Shown: positions 35,165-44,455, counted from the first letter of the stretch. The stretch is DNA of 64,000 nucleotides from an uncultured Clostridia bacterium (GCA_934464705.1 CAKSKB010000013.1:1-64000); one strand, 5' to 3'. Program-made: numbers and translations. Notes: a model not told the origin generated them from the letters alone.

Positions 35165-37549
35165 ATGGCTGAAACGGCAGAGAATCATAGATATAACACC
35201 GCCCCCGCAGAGGGGCTTTCGGGCGCTGAGGTTAAGGAGCGTATAAAAAGCGGGCTTACAAACAAAAAGTCTTCCGACAATGAATATACAACCGCAGCAA
35301 TTGTGCGCAAAAATGTCTTGACATATTTTAACTTTATATTTTTTGCTTTTGCGGCTGTTTTGATTATTGAAGGCTCATTTAATCAGCTTGCGTTTCTCGG
35401 TGTTATTTTTACAAACACGGTTATAGGGATAATTCAGGAAATCAGGTCAAGGCGCGCTCTCAATAAACTTAATCTTATGACCGAGCATAAATCTAAGGTT
35501 ATAAGAAGCGGCATAGCAATGGATATAAACAGCGATGACCTGGTTCTTGACGATATTGTTGAGCTTGAAAGCGGATGTCAGATTCCGGCGGACGCCACGA
35601 TTTGTACGGGAGAGGTTTTTGTTAACGAATCACTCCTCACCGGCGAGGCGGACGAAATCAAAAAAGGCATGGGCGATAAGCTTTTGTCCGGCAGTTTCGT
35701 GGTTTCGGGAAAGTGCCGCGCAAGGCTGGACGCTGTCGGAAAAGACTCCTTTGCCGCAAAGCTTATGACAGACGCAAAGCGTGCGAAAAGACGGCAAAGA
35801 CCCGGTATGATGAAATCGCTTAACATACTTATTATTGCAATCGGTGTTATAATAGTTCCGTTTTCTGCAATTATGTTTTGGAATCAGCATATGACGCTGG
35901 GGCTTTCGGTTAAGGAAAGCGTTGAAAATACGGTTGCATCGTCTATCGGGATGATTCCCGAGGGGCTTTATCTTCTGACAAGCATTGCGCTTGCGGCAAG
36001 CACGGTAAGGCTTGCAAGATCAAAAACTATTGTTCACGATATGAAATGCATAGAAAGTCTTGCAAGAGCCGATATTCTGTGCGTTGACAAAACAGGAACG
36101 ATTACCGAGCCGGATATGAAGCTCCGTAAAATTTCGGTTTTGTCAAATGACGGATATACGGACGAAAAGCTTGCGGCATTTGTTTTCGGAATGGAAACAG
36201 AGAATATCACACTTTGCGCTGTTAAAGATTATTTTAATGAAAATAATCTTCAAATTCACGAAAGCGTTGTAAGGAAAAAGGAGTTTTCGTCTGTTTTTAA
36301 ATACAGTGCTGCGCAGCTGTCGGACGGCAGGGTTTACCTTCTCGGTGCTCCTGAAATCCTTCTTGGTGACGGGTATGATAAATACAAGCCGGAGACGGAC
36401 GGGTACCTCAGCGCCGGCGAAAGGGTTCTGCTTTTTGCCGCAGCTGTAAGCGGCGGCGAAACTGCATTGGGTGACGGACGGTTTTCCGGACAAATTAAAC
36501 CGCTTGCATTTTTGGTGCTTTCAAATCCGATAAGAGAAAATGCAAAAAAAACATTTGAGTATTTTGCCGCACAGGGCGTTGCGGTTAAGGTTATTTCGGG
36601 AGATAATCCGAAGGCTGTTGCCGCAGTTTCAAAAACGGCAGGTATTGAAAATGCGGAAAAATATATTGATTTATCGCACCTTTCGGACGATGAAGCAGCT
36701 TCTCCCAAAATGCTTGACTATACGGTTTTCGGAAGGGTAAGCCCGTCGCAGAAACGCCTGCTTGTTAAAAATTTCAAGTCACACGGTCATACGGTTGCTA
36801 TGACGGGGGACGGCGTAAATGATGTTCTTGCGCTGAAGGACGCCGATTGCAGTATTGCTATGGCAAGCGGCAGCGAGGCGGCGGCGAGTGTTGCGGATTT
36901 GGTGCTTGTCAATTCCGATTTTGCCAATATGCCGAAGGTTGTCGATGAAGGGCGCAGGGTAATCAATAATATAGAAAGAGCGGCGTCGCTGTTTCTGGTT
37001 AAAAACATTTTTTCTTTTATTCTGACCGTTATCGCAATTCTGAGCGTTTCGGTTTACCCGTTAAAGCCGATTCAAATTTCGCTTGCGTCTGCGATGATGA
37101 TTGGCATACCGTCGTTTTTTCTCGCACTTGAACCGAATCATAGTCTTGTAAAGGGCAGATTTTTAAGAAATGTACTTTATAATGCGCTTCCGGCCGGCAT
37201 AACGGCGGCGGTTCTCGTAGAATTTGCAATGCTGATTGCAAATGAATTTAATATAGAATATTCAATGCTTTCAACCATTTCTTGCTTTGTGTATTCGTTT
37301 GCTGGGTATATGATGCTTCTTAAGGTGTGCAGACCGTTTAACCTTTGGCACGGAATCCTTTTTGCAATGATGGGAATTTGCTATATTGCCTGTGTTGCGG
37401 CATTTCCGTGGTTTTTCGATATATCGGCTCTTAACACCGGCTGCATACTTATTGCGGTTTTGCTGATATTTCCGATTTACCCGATGCAAAGAGGTATAGA
37501 AATGCTGTTTGATTTATCAAGAAAAATATTTACCAAGGAGAATAAATAA
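35165..37549 (+). CDS. P-type cation-transporting ATPase
   Basis: A 794-residue ATPase. Eight to ten membrane helices, actuator loop motif SLLTGEAD (residues about 154-161), PEGL motif in GMIPEGLYLL (residues about 263-272), phosphorylated Asp in DKTGTITEPDMK (residues about 304-315), and hinge TGDGVNDVLALKDAD (residues about 548-562). The PEGL intramembrane motif and lack of metal-binding Cys resemble the CtpE/calcium-type ATPases rather than copper or zinc pumps. It is coupled by TAATG overlap to the next gene, an alarmone synthetase. Confidence 0.88.
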   Translation: MAETAENHRYNTAPAEGLSGAEVKERIKSGLTNKKSSDNEYTTAAIVRKNVLTYFNFIFFAFAAVLIIEGSFNQLAFLGVIFTNTVIGIIQEIRSRRALNKLNLMTEHKSKVIRSGIAMDINSDDLVLDDIVELESGCQIPADATICTGEVFVNESLLTGEADEIKKGMGDKLLSGSFVVSGKCRARLDAVGKDSFAAKLMTDAKRAKRRQRPGMMKSLNILIIAIGVIIVPFSAIMFWNQHMTLGLSVKESVENTVASSIGMIPEGLYLLTSIALAASTVRLARSKTIVHDMKCIESLARADILCVDKTGTITEPDMKLRKISVLSNDGYTDEKLAAFVFGMETENITLCAVKDYFNENNLQIHESVVRKKEFSSVFKYSAAQLSDGRVYLLGAPEILLGDGYDKYKPETDGYLSAGERVLLFAAAVSGGETALGDGRFSGQIKPLAFLVLSNPIRENAKKTFEYFAAQGVAVKVISGDNPKAVAAVSKTAGIENAEKYIDLSHLSDDEAASPKMLDYTVFGRVSPSQKRLLVKNFKSHGHTVAMTGDGVNDVLALKDADCSIAMASGSEAAASVADLVLVNSDFANMPKVVDEGRRVINNIERAASLFLVKNIFSFILTVIAILSVSVYPLKPIQISLASAMMIGIPSFFLALEPNHSLVKGRFLRNVLYNALPAGITAAVLVEFAMLIANEFNIEYSMLSTISCFVYSFAGYMMLLKVCRPFNLWHGILFAMMGICYIACVAAFPWFFDISALNTGCILIAVLLIFPIYPMQRGIEMLFDLSRKIFTKENK

Positions 37550-38253
37550 TGGAATTTCCGCTTTTTTACGATGAAAAACATCTTTCCAAGCTGCTTGTTT
37601 CCACTCTTTCGGAAAAAAATGTGCAGCAATGGATTCAGACATATGCAAACCCATATAAGCAGCTTATGGCTTATTATCAGTGCGCTATCATGGAGGTTGA
37701 AACCAAGTTCAATGTTATGAACGAGGAAATGTCGCTTATGTATGACAGAAACCCGATTGAAACAATTAAAAGCCGCCTGAAATCTCCCGAAAGCATCATC
37801 GATAAAGTTAACAGAAAGAATATTCCTTTTACTGTTGAGGATATTGAAAAAAATCTTAACGATATTGCCGGGGTAAGGGTAATTTGCTCCTTTCAGTCAG
37901 ATATTTATATGCTTGCGGAGGCGCTTCTGAAGCAGGACGATATTACGCTTATTGAAAAGAAAGATTACATACAGTCGCCTAAACCCAACGGTTACAGAAG
38001 CCTTCACCTTATAATCGAAACTCCGATTTTTCTGCATGATAAGAAGAAAATGATGAAGGTTGAGGTTCAGCTCAGAACCATTTCTATGGACTGGTGGGCA
38101 AGCCTTGAGCATAAAATCTGCTACAAAAAGGACCTTGACTGCTATGACCTTATAAGAAAAGAACTTCGCGAGTGCTCGGATATTGCATCGTGTCTTGACG
38201 AACGTATGGAGGGCATTCAGCGATATGCCGATAAGGGCAGCGAAATGGCATAG
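37549..38253 (+). CDS. Small alarmone synthetase (RelQ-like GTP pyrophosphokinase)
   Basis: A 234-residue synthetase that makes (p)ppGpp from ATP and GDP/GTP. The RelA/SpoT catalytic core carries DIAGVRVICSF (residues about 105-115), SPKPNGYRSLHLIIETP and VEVQLRTISMDWWASLEHKI (residues about 171-190). No hydrolase or regulatory domains, so it fits small SAS enzymes. AAGGAG before its ATG and one-base overlap with the P-type ATPase suggest the two are produced together. Confidence 0.9.
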   Translation: MEFPLFYDEKHLSKLLVSTLSEKNVQQWIQTYANPYKQLMAYYQCAIMEVETKFNVMNEEMSLMYDRNPIETIKSRLKSPESIIDKVNRKNIPFTVEDIEKNLNDIAGVRVICSFQSDIYMLAEALLKQDDITLIEKKDYIQSPKPNGYRSLHLIIETPIFLHDKKKMMKVEVQLRTISMDWWASLEHKICYKKDLDCYDLIRKELRECSDIASCLDERMEGIQRYADKGSEMA

Positions 38254-38260
38254 AATTAAA

Positions 38261-38306
38261 AAATGTCAACCGAATATATAGTTTTGGTTGACATTTTTCT
38301 TTTTTT
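38261..38306 (+). terminator. Terminator after the alarmone synthetase
   Basis: Perfect 11-bp stem aaatgtcaacc (38261-38271) with ggttgacattt (38286-38296), 14-base loop, long T run. Confidence 0.9.
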
Positions 38307-38332
38307 ATGTTAAAATAATTTAGGTGATGCTT

Positions 38333-39262
38333 ATGACGGTTAAAGAAAATATTCTTAGGATTCTGATGAATTCAAAGGGAGCAGTATCGGGAGAAGCTTT
38401 GGCGAAAGAGTGCGGAGTTTCGAGAAATGCCGTGTGGAAAGCGATTAATTCGCTTAAGGACGATGGGTACGGGATATCCGGTGTAAATAAAATCGGTTAC
38501 AGTTTTGCCGGTGGCGATGTTCTGTCGGCGGCGGAGCTTAAATGCCTTCTCGGTGACAGAATGATTGAGGTTTATGATTCTATCGGTTCAACCAACACAA
38601 GGGCTAAAGAGCTGGCGGCTCTCGGTGCGCCGGACGGAAGTTTGGTTGCGGCAAGCGGGCAAACACAGGGACGGGGGAGGTTTAACCGTCCGTTTGTGAG
38701 CAAAAACGGCACCGGATTATATATGAGTCTTATTTTAAGACCTGATATTCCGATGTCCGAATGCATGAAACTGACCGCATATGCTGCGGTTGCGGCTTCG
38801 GACGCACTTGAAAGCTTTGGTGTAGATGATGTTAAAATCAAGTGGGTAAACGACCTTTATCTGAACGGCAAAAAAATATGCGGTATTCTGACAGAAGGCT
38901 CTGCGGATTTTGAAAGCGGCGGTCTTGAATATGCGGTTGTCGGGATTGGCATAAATTTGGGTGAAATTGAGTTTTCTGACGAACTTAAGGATAAAGCGAC
39001 ATCTGTTTATAATGAAACGGGAATTAAAATTCCGAGGTGTGCCCTGGCGGCGGAAATCATAAAACGAATTGAAAATGCCAAACCTGATTACATGGAAAAA
39101 TACCGAGGCAGGTCGTGTGTAATCGGTAAACATGTAAAGGTCAGCAACGGTATCGACAGCTTTGAAGGGCTGATAACAGATATTGATAAAAACGGTTTTC
39201 TGATTGTTGAAAGGAACGGCGCTGAAGTCAGCGTGAACGCAGGGGAGGTTATTATGAAATGA
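38333..39262 (+). CDS. birA: Biotin ligase / biotin operon repressor
   Basis: A 309-residue bifunctional protein. Residues 1-60 are a winged helix (GEALAKECGVSRNAVWKAIN), then the ligase core with the biotinyl-AMP loop GRGRFNRPF (residues about 105-113), KWVNDLYLNGKKICGIL and GIGINLG, and a C-terminal SH3-like cap. It attaches biotin to carboxylases and may repress biotin genes. ATG 38333 is chosen by spacing to AGGTGAT. Overlaps bioY by 4 bases. Confidence 0.93.
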   Translation: MTVKENILRILMNSKGAVSGEALAKECGVSRNAVWKAINSLKDDGYGISGVNKIGYSFAGGDVLSAAELKCLLGDRMIEVYDSIGSTNTRAKELAALGAPDGSLVAASGQTQGRGRFNRPFVSKNGTGLYMSLILRPDIPMSECMKLTAYAAVAASDALESFGVDDVKIKWVNDLYLNGKKICGILTEGSADFESGGLEYAVVGIGINLGEIEFSDELKDKATSVYNETGIKIPRCALAAEIIKRIENAKPDYMEKYRGRSCVIGKHVKVSNGIDSFEGLITDIDKNGFLIVERNGAEVSVNAGEVIMK

Positions 39263-39783
39263 AATTAAATGTGAAAAACATGACAAGAATTGCAGTGATA
39301 AGTGCGGTTTTGTGTGTTATATCACCGTTTACGATCCCGATTGGTCCGATACCGCTTTCGCTTGCGACCCTTGGAGTATACATAGCTTCGGCAATTCTTG
39401 AACCGATTTCGGCAACTGTATCTGTCGGTATTTATATTCTTCTGGGGGCGTTCGGGCTTCCGGTATTTTCGGGCGTAAGAGGCGGTTTTTCGGTTATTGC
39501 AGGGCCTACGGGCGGATACATAATAGGGTATATTATTTGCGCAGCGGCAGCTTCATATCTTTTGCACAAATTTCCCAAAAAAGCGCTTGCGCCGATTTGG
39601 TATGTTATTTCAACCGCTGTATTGTATCTTTTCGGTACACTTTGGTATATGGCGGTGACGGAAACCCATTTTTCGGCAGCGGTTTCCGTCTGTGTCGTTC
39701 CATTTCTCGCAGGCGATGCAATAAAAATTGCTGCGGCAATGCTGTTCTCAAGCAAGCTCAGCCGCATCGCACAACGGCTTTAA
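39259..39783 (+). CDS. bioY: Biotin transporter BioY
   Basis: A 174-residue S-component for biotin import with about six membrane helices. Diagnostic blocks IPIGPIPLSLATLGVYIA (residues about 26-43), YILLGAFGLPVFSG (residues about 60-73) and GPTGGYIIGY are present. Works with a shared energy-coupling module not encoded here. Coupled to birA. Its 3' end overlaps the convergent protease gene by 36 bases. Confidence 0.93.
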   Translation: MKLNVKNMTRIAVISAVLCVISPFTIPIGPIPLSLATLGVYIASAILEPISATVSVGIYILLGAFGLPVFSGVRGGFSVIAGPTGGYIIGYIICAAAASYLLHKFPKKALAPIWYVISTAVLYLFGTLWYMAVTETHFSAAVSVCVVPFLAGDAIKIAAAMLFSSKLSRIAQRL

Positions 39784-41313
39784 ATTATTCAGGCTATCCC
39801 ATAAAAAGGCCTTATATACCGTATTTTCCGTGCGTTTCCACTCAATCGGAAGAGCTATTGTTTTTTCGTTGGCAGCATCAAAATCAATCGTTTCGATATG
39901 AATATCTTTTAAAATGCCGCTCTCGCAGCGCAGCAACACAAGCTGTCTTACACCGCTGCCGGCAGCGGCTTTTACTTGATAATCACTTATAAATTCCACA
40001 TAGTTTTCAATCTTGTTCTTGATTTTTGTAAATGCTTTTATACGCGGAACTGCGTCAAGCGGCATCCAAGCTCCTCTGTTTGCATATGATTTGCCCGAAG
40101 CTTCGTTAAGCGTTATGTATCCGTTTTGAACTTTGGCAACTACAGCAAAGTTGGTGCCGTTTTCAATTTTCACGGGCGTGTCAAGCTCTATACAATTGAA
40201 GCCTCCGTATTCCAAATTAACAGTCTTTGATGCCGCAGGTGCGGCATTTTCGGGATTGAAGTCACCCTTGGGGACATCTGTATATATTTCAACGGTGCAA
40301 ACAGTGTTTTCGCCCGAAATTCCAACGCTGACGGCTTTAATTTCCTCGGGTTTTTCTGCCGTTCCCTTTTTAGCCTTAAAAATATTGGCTGCATTTGTGA
40401 TTTTTATCAGACTTCCTATTCCAAAATCCTCAGCCTTTTCGTCATAAAAATAATTATAGTCATACTTGTCGTCAGGTGCATAGTCAAAAGCATAAATCTG
40501 TTCACAGGTGACTTCGTAGGAGATATAAAAATACTGCAACGAATTATAGCTGTTTTTAACCAGCCAGCCTCCGTTTAGCTTTGCGCCGCCGGGGATAAAG
40601 GTTTCTGCGGGGAGAGTATCGTCCCAACCGATAACCGTACATGCGTGCGGCTGTCCGCTTTTGTCATTATTCGGGTTATATCGTTCGGTTTCCCTTGCGT
40701 TGTTATACGAAAATGTTACAGCACCGTATTTTACAATGGCGCGTTTCATCTTTTCTCTTGCTTCTGCGCTTTCGGCAAGCTTGCTGCCGTTTATCGCAAC
40801 GGCGCTTTCAAGCTTGTATGCAGCATTCTCCCAACCGTTTACGTCATGCGGCAAGTCCTTGCCGACAGGTCCGCACCAGGTCGACAGCAGCCCTGCGGCA
40901 TATTTGGTTCCGCTGCCGGCATATGCCCATTCGTCGGCTTGCGCAGTTATTTCTCCTTTGGTATTGCCAAGAGGGTCAGAGCCTCGGTTGTGTCTCGCAT
41001 AACCAATCTGCTGCGGCGATAAAAATACGCTTTTGGCCGTCGCTGTTGGATCAATACCTTTTCTGAGTATGGATGTTTCGGAGGCGCTTGCCGTTGAATA
41101 AGCCCAGCACAGCGAGGTGTTTCCTTGATCTTTCACCGGCGTTACAATACCGTATTCGCGGCTGTCGAACCTTGGCTGTGCCGCAAGTGTTTCAATATCG
41201 GCATTTCGTAAGTCGTCAGGCGTTTTTGCGTTGTCTGCATATGCGGTAGTCTGTACAAAGAGCATTGATATCAACAAAGCACCCGAAAATATACGTATAA
41301 AATTAGCTTTCAT
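39748..41313 (-). CDS. Secreted papain-like (C1-family) cysteine protease with lectin-like domain
   Basis: A 521-residue exported protease. Signal peptide at residues 1-26 (cut near AYA-DN). Papain domain about residues 45-260: catalytic Cys in DQGNTSLCWAYSTAS (residues about 64-78), His in PHACTVIGWDD, Asn in LVKNSYNS. Residues about 330-470 resemble the lectin-like domain of bacterial C1A proteases (EIKAVSVGISGENTVCTVEI, FAVVAKVQNG). The ATG at 41313 is preceded by AAGGAT and starts the signal peptide. The beginning overlaps the DUF1653 gene by 11 bases. Confidence 0.87.
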   Translation of the reverse strand: MKANFIRIFSGALLISMLFVQTTAYADNAKTPDDLRNADIETLAAQPRFDSREYGIVTPVKDQGNTSLCWAYSTASASETSILRKGIDPTATAKSVFLSPQQIGYARHNRGSDPLGNTKGEITAQADEWAYAGSGTKYAAGLLSTWCGPVGKDLPHDVNGWENAAYKLESAVAINGSKLAESAEAREKMKRAIVKYGAVTFSYNNARETERYNPNNDKSGQPHACTVIGWDDTLPAETFIPGGAKLNGGWLVKNSYNSLQYFYISYEVTCEQIYAFDYAPDDKYDYNYFYDEKAEDFGIGSLIKITNAANIFKAKKGTAEKPEEIKAVSVGISGENTVCTVEIYTDVPKGDFNPENAAPAASKTVNLEYGGFNCIELDTPVKIENGTNFAVVAKVQNGYITLNEASGKSYANRGAWMPLDAVPRIKAFTKIKNKIENYVEFISDYQVKAAAGSGVRQLVLLRCESGILKDIHIETIDFDAANEKTIALPIEWKRTENTVYKAFLWDSLNNLKPLCDAAELA

Positions 41314-41587
41314 CAGACGATATCCTTTCCGTGTAGTTTGTTTTATCTGAATTTGTTTCCGTTTCATAAAGCTCAAATCTGTATTTTTGTTCGGCATCAG
41401 GATACTTCTCATGGTCAACCTCTTCTAAAAACATATCAATGGGTCGTATCCATAACCTTCTATCGCCATACATTTGTCTGTACACCACATAGGTTTCACC
41501 GGTTTCCGAATGCTTTGCAACATCCTCCGCTCGATATAAATTACCTTTAAAATGCCTGTAAACGGCGCCGATTTCCAATTTTCTCAT
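41303..41587 (-). CDS. DUF1653 domain protein
   Basis: A 94-residue protein. Residues 5-62 match DUF1653: YRHFKGNLYRAEDVAKHSET, VVYRQMYGDRRLWIRPIDMF. The family is small, cytoplasmic and uncharacterised. Sits just before the protease with an overlap of 11 bases, so translation is likely coupled. Confidence 0.88.
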   Translation of the reverse strand: MRKLEIGAVYRHFKGNLYRAEDVAKHSETGETYVVYRQMYGDRRLWIRPIDMFLEEVDHEKYPDAEQKYRFELYETETNSDKTNYTERISSDES

Positions 41588-41709
41588 AATAATTTCACCT
41601 CATCTGTACAGATTTCATTGCTTCAAGAGCACTCCGCTGATTAAATCATTCATCATATCTGCAACAATTAAATATTTTATGGTTCATTCTGTGGGGTTGG
41701 GAAATAATT

Positions 41710-42858
41710 TCAGCCAACATAGCCCGTTTCGTTAATAATATTTTTTCCTTCGTCCGACAATATCCATTCAAGCAATTTATGCACATTGTCGTTCTGATTT
41801 TCCTTGTAAGTAACGGCATAAATCGGTGTCAAAATCGGGTAACTTCCGTTCCTGATGTTATCGGCTGTCGGGGCTGCGCCGTCAATAGAAATCATTTTTA
41901 TATTCGGGTTCTTAATTATACCCTCGACATAGTATCTGAAGGAAAAGCCTATTGAATTTGTTTTGCTTTTATAATCTGCCACCTGCTCTATAATACCGGA
42001 CATTAAATTCGTTACCTTTTCTGTGGGCGCTTCCATAATCGGCGTATCGCCCATAAACCGCTTCAGCATACTCTGGCTGCCGCTGCCCTCATTGCGCTGA
42101 AATGCTGCAATTTTTTCGTTTTTACCACCGACTTCTTTCCAATTTGTGATTTTGCCGGAGTAAATATCTTTAATCTGTTCGGTTGTAAGATTTGTAACGG
42201 GGTTGTCTTTATGGACGAAGAAAACAAACGCCTCCGTTCCGATAGGGGAGTATTCAAACGTTGTATGGTTTTCCTCGGCGTATTTCTTTTGTTCATCCGA
42301 CGGATATACGCCAATAAAAATATCAGTTTGTTTTTCCGCTAAAAGTCGGTAACCTTCGGGTGTGTTGTTGTATACAAATGCCCCGTCGTTCAGTTTTGTC
42401 GTGTTCGGATAAACGGCGTTTACAAATGCCGAATACACCGGGAACAATGCCGCCGCACCGTCAATTCTCGGCAGATTTTCGGTAAGCTTTAATGTTTTGC
42501 TGTCAGTCTTTACGATTTTTGAATTTTCCTCAAAAGGCAAATATTCGTGAACGTTGATGTTCGGGGAGGTGTTGACGGTAATACTTTCGTTATACTTGAC
42601 TATTGCGTAGTCTGTGCCGATTGCAACTGCGTAAACAACGGCGCAGATACACCAGATTATTAAGAATTTTTTCCTCTTTTTAAGCCAGATTAACGGCAGC
42701 AGCAGAGACGGCAGAATAGCAACACCGATATATGCTATAATATGATTTATGCCGCTTGCAAGCAATATGAAAGCAGTTAAAACCGCAGCACACCAGCTGA
42801 GGAATAAAACCGCTGCCGTAAGTACAATTTTTACCAGCACAATTGTTGCTTTATTCAT
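41710..42858 (-). CDS. PstS-like substrate-binding protein with N-terminal membrane region
   Basis: A 382-residue protein. Three hydrophobic helices (residues about 7-35, 38-60 and 66-84) are followed by a PstS-type phosphate-binding domain (about 105-382) with NTPEGYRLL, YSGKITNWKEVGG and the phosphate loop RNEGSGSQSMLKRFMGD. Most PstS proteins are lipoproteins; here the domain is tied to a multi-helix anchor. No pstCAB genes are nearby, so it may sense anions rather than feed a transporter. Role unclear. Confidence 0.8.
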   Translation of the reverse strand: MNKATIVLVKIVLTAAVLFLSWCAAVLTAFILLASGINHIIAYIGVAILPSLLLPLIWLKKRKKFLIIWCICAVVYAVAIGTDYAIVKYNESITVNTSPNINVHEYLPFEENSKIVKTDSKTLKLTENLPRIDGAAALFPVYSAFVNAVYPNTTKLNDGAFVYNNTPEGYRLLAEKQTDIFIGVYPSDEQKKYAEENHTTFEYSPIGTEAFVFFVHKDNPVTNLTTEQIKDIYSGKITNWKEVGGKNEKIAAFQRNEGSGSQSMLKRFMGDTPIMEAPTEKVTNLMSGIIEQVADYKSKTNSIGFSFRYYVEGIIKNPNIKMISIDGAAPTADNIRNGSYPILTPIYAVTYKENQNDNVHKLLEWILSDEGKNIINETGYVG

Positions 42859-42920
42859 CGTTTTTGCTCCTTTCTGTACACGGAGGTAGTATTACGGGAA
42901 ACAAAAAAGCACGCACACTT

Positions 42921-43037
42921 TTAAAACATCAAAAGCGAACGCGCCTCAAAACAGCTGCTGAAACGGTAATAAAAAACGGCAGACCTATACCTGTGTAGGT
43001 GAAAAAAGATTTTATACGGAACGGTCAGCATTTTCAT
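42921..43037 (-). CDS. Possible 38-residue leader peptide
   Basis: A short reading frame (MKMLTVPYKIFFHLHRYRSA to residue 20, TAA at 42921) just downstream of a good promoter (43102-43074) and with GAGGCGAT before the ATG. It ends 62 bases before the PstS-like gene. It may be a leader peptide or chance. No family recognised. Confidence 0.35.
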   Translation of the reverse strand: MKMLTVPYKIFFHLHRYRSAVFYYRFSSCFEARSLLMF

Positions 43038-43073
43038 ATCGCCTCAAGTCCTTTCCCAAAAGTATCATACCTT

Positions 43074-43102
43074 ATTGTAACATATATTTAAGTGTTCGTC
43101 AA
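43074..43102 (-). promoter_or_regulatory. Promoter of the PstS-like gene
   Basis: On the minus strand TTGACG (43102-43097), 17-base spacer, TACAAT (43079-43074). Leader to the PstS-like start is about 210 bases. The rest of the 42859-43251 gap holds the possible leader peptide and the gapA terminator. Confidence 0.65.
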
Positions 43103-43113
43103 CCATTATCCGC

Positions 43114-43152
43114 AAAAAAGCCGTATCAAAGGAAATTAACCTAAGATACGGC
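43114..43152 (-). terminator. Terminator of gapA
   Basis: Minus-strand stem gccgtatc (43152-43145) with gatacggc (43127-43120), 17-base loop, and a run of six T at 43119-43114. Confidence 0.8.
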
Positions 43153-43251
43153 ATTATGCACTGCATTCCGAAAATATCCGACGGAACACCTTATAGGGTT
43201 TACAGATCCGCGGTTTTTATAATCTTCGGTGCGGTTATTTTGAGATTAAAA

Positions 43252-44265
43252 CTATTTGAGTTCTGCGAAGTACTTGATTGTTCTAACCATCTGGCTGGTG
43301 TATGAGTTTTCGTTATCATACCAGGAAACAACCTGTACAAGGCTTGTTCCGTCTCCGTTGTCAACAACCATTGTCTGTGTTGAATCGAAGAGAGAACCGA
43401 ATCTCATTCCTACGATATCGGAAGAAACGATTTCGTCCTCATTGTATCCGTAGGATTCGTTTGCAGCAGCCTTCATAGCAGCGTTGATGCCGTCAACCGT
43501 AGCTGCGCCTTCAACTGTTGCGATAAGGATTGTTGTGGAACCGGTAGGTGTGGGAACACGCTGTGCGGAACCGATGAGCTTACCGTTAAGCTCAGGAATT
43601 ACAAGACCGATTGCCTTTGCAGCACCTGTGGAGTTAGGAACGATGTTAACCGCTGCTGCACGCGAACGGCGGAGGTCACCCTTTCTCTGAGGACCGTCAA
43701 GAGTCATCTGGTCGCCTGTGTAAGCGTGAATTGTGCTCATGATACCGCTCTTGATGGGCATATAGTCGTTAAGAGCCTTTGCCATAGGTGCAAGGCAGTT
43801 TGTTGTGCAGGATGCAGCGGAAATAACTGTATCCGATGCCTTAAGAGTGTCATGGTTTACATTGTAAACGATTGTGGGAAGGTCTTTTCCTGCGGGAGCG
43901 GAAATTACAACCTTCTTAGCGCCTGCTTCGATATGAGCGGAAGCCTTTTCTTTAGATGTATAGAAACCTGTGCATTCAAGAACAACATCTACATCAAGTG
44001 CGCCCCAGGGAAGATCCTTAGCGTCCTTTTCTGCATAGATTTTGATTGTCTTGCCGTCAACGGTGATGGAATCTTCACCTGCGGAAACTGTGCTTGCGAG
44101 AGCATATGTTCCCTGAGAAGAATCGTACTTTAAGAGATGTGCAAGCATTTTAGGGCTTGTCAAATCATTGATAGCTACTACTTCGTAACCTTCTGCGCCG
44201 AACATCTGTCTGAATGCCAGACGACCGATACGGCCAAATCCGTTAATTGCAACTTTTACTGCCAT
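43252..44265 (-). CDS. gapA: Glyceraldehyde-3-phosphate dehydrogenase
   Basis: A 337-residue glycolytic enzyme making 1,3-bisphosphoglycerate with NAD+. Opening [14 protein letters not shown] (residues about 7-20), the active-site Cys in [15 protein letters not shown] (residues about 150-164) and the His in [10 protein letters not shown] are intact. AGGAGG lies before the ATG. Codon use is strongly biased, typical of a highly expressed gene. A Rex-like site and promoter are upstream. Confidence 0.96.
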   Translation of the reverse strand: MAVKVAINGFGRIGRLAFRQMFGAEGYEVVAINDLTSPKMLAHLLKYDSSQGTYALASTVSAGEDSITVDGKTIKIYAEKDAKDLPWGALDVDVVLECTGFYTSKEKASAHIEAGAKKVVISAPAGKDLPTIVYNVNHDTLKASDTVISAASCTTNCLAPMAKALNDYMPIKSGIMSTIHAYTGDQMTLDGPQRKGDLRRSRAAAVNIVPNSTGAAKAIGLVIPELNGKLIGSAQRVPTPTGSTTILIATVEGAATVDGINAAMKAAANESYGYNEDEIVSSDIVGMRFGSLFDSTQTMVVDNGDGTSLVQVVSWYDNENSYTSQMVRTIKYFAELK

Positions 44266-44317
44266 TGGTAATTACCTCCTAAGATATTTAATATAAAAAT
44301 TATTTTTATATGCTTCT

Positions 44318-44346
44318 ATTTTACATCAAAAACCAAAATTTTTCAA
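44318..44346 (-). promoter_or_regulatory. Promoter of gapA
   Basis: On the minus strand TTGAAA (44346-44341), 17-base spacer, TAAAAT (44323-44318). Confidence 0.75.
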
Positions 44347-44352
44347 TAGCGT

Positions 44353-44370
44353 TTGTTAAAAAATTAACCG
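44353..44370. promoter_or_regulatory. Rex-like operator upstream of gapA
   Basis: TTGTTAA (44353-44359), 4-base spacer, TTAACCG: 12 of 14 positions match the known Rex palindrome TTGTTAA-N4-TTAACAA. It lies 6 bases upstream of the gapA -35 box. Rex is the NADH/NAD+ sensor that represses redox genes in Clostridia. Confidence 0.5.
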
Positions 44371-44423
44371 AAAATTAAAATTCTGTTACATTTCAACAAA
44401 AAAACAACCCTTTATGTTGCTTG

Positions 44424-44455
44424 TTTGTAAAATATTCTTTCCGAATATTTACAAA
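44424..44455. promoter_or_regulatory. Inverted repeat over the PfkB kinase promoter
   Basis: TTTGTAAAATATTC (44424-44437) and GAATATTTACAAA (44443-44455) are inverted with a one-base bulge. The right arm covers the -35 box (TTTACA). A candidate operator for the sugar kinase gene. Confidence 0.45.
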
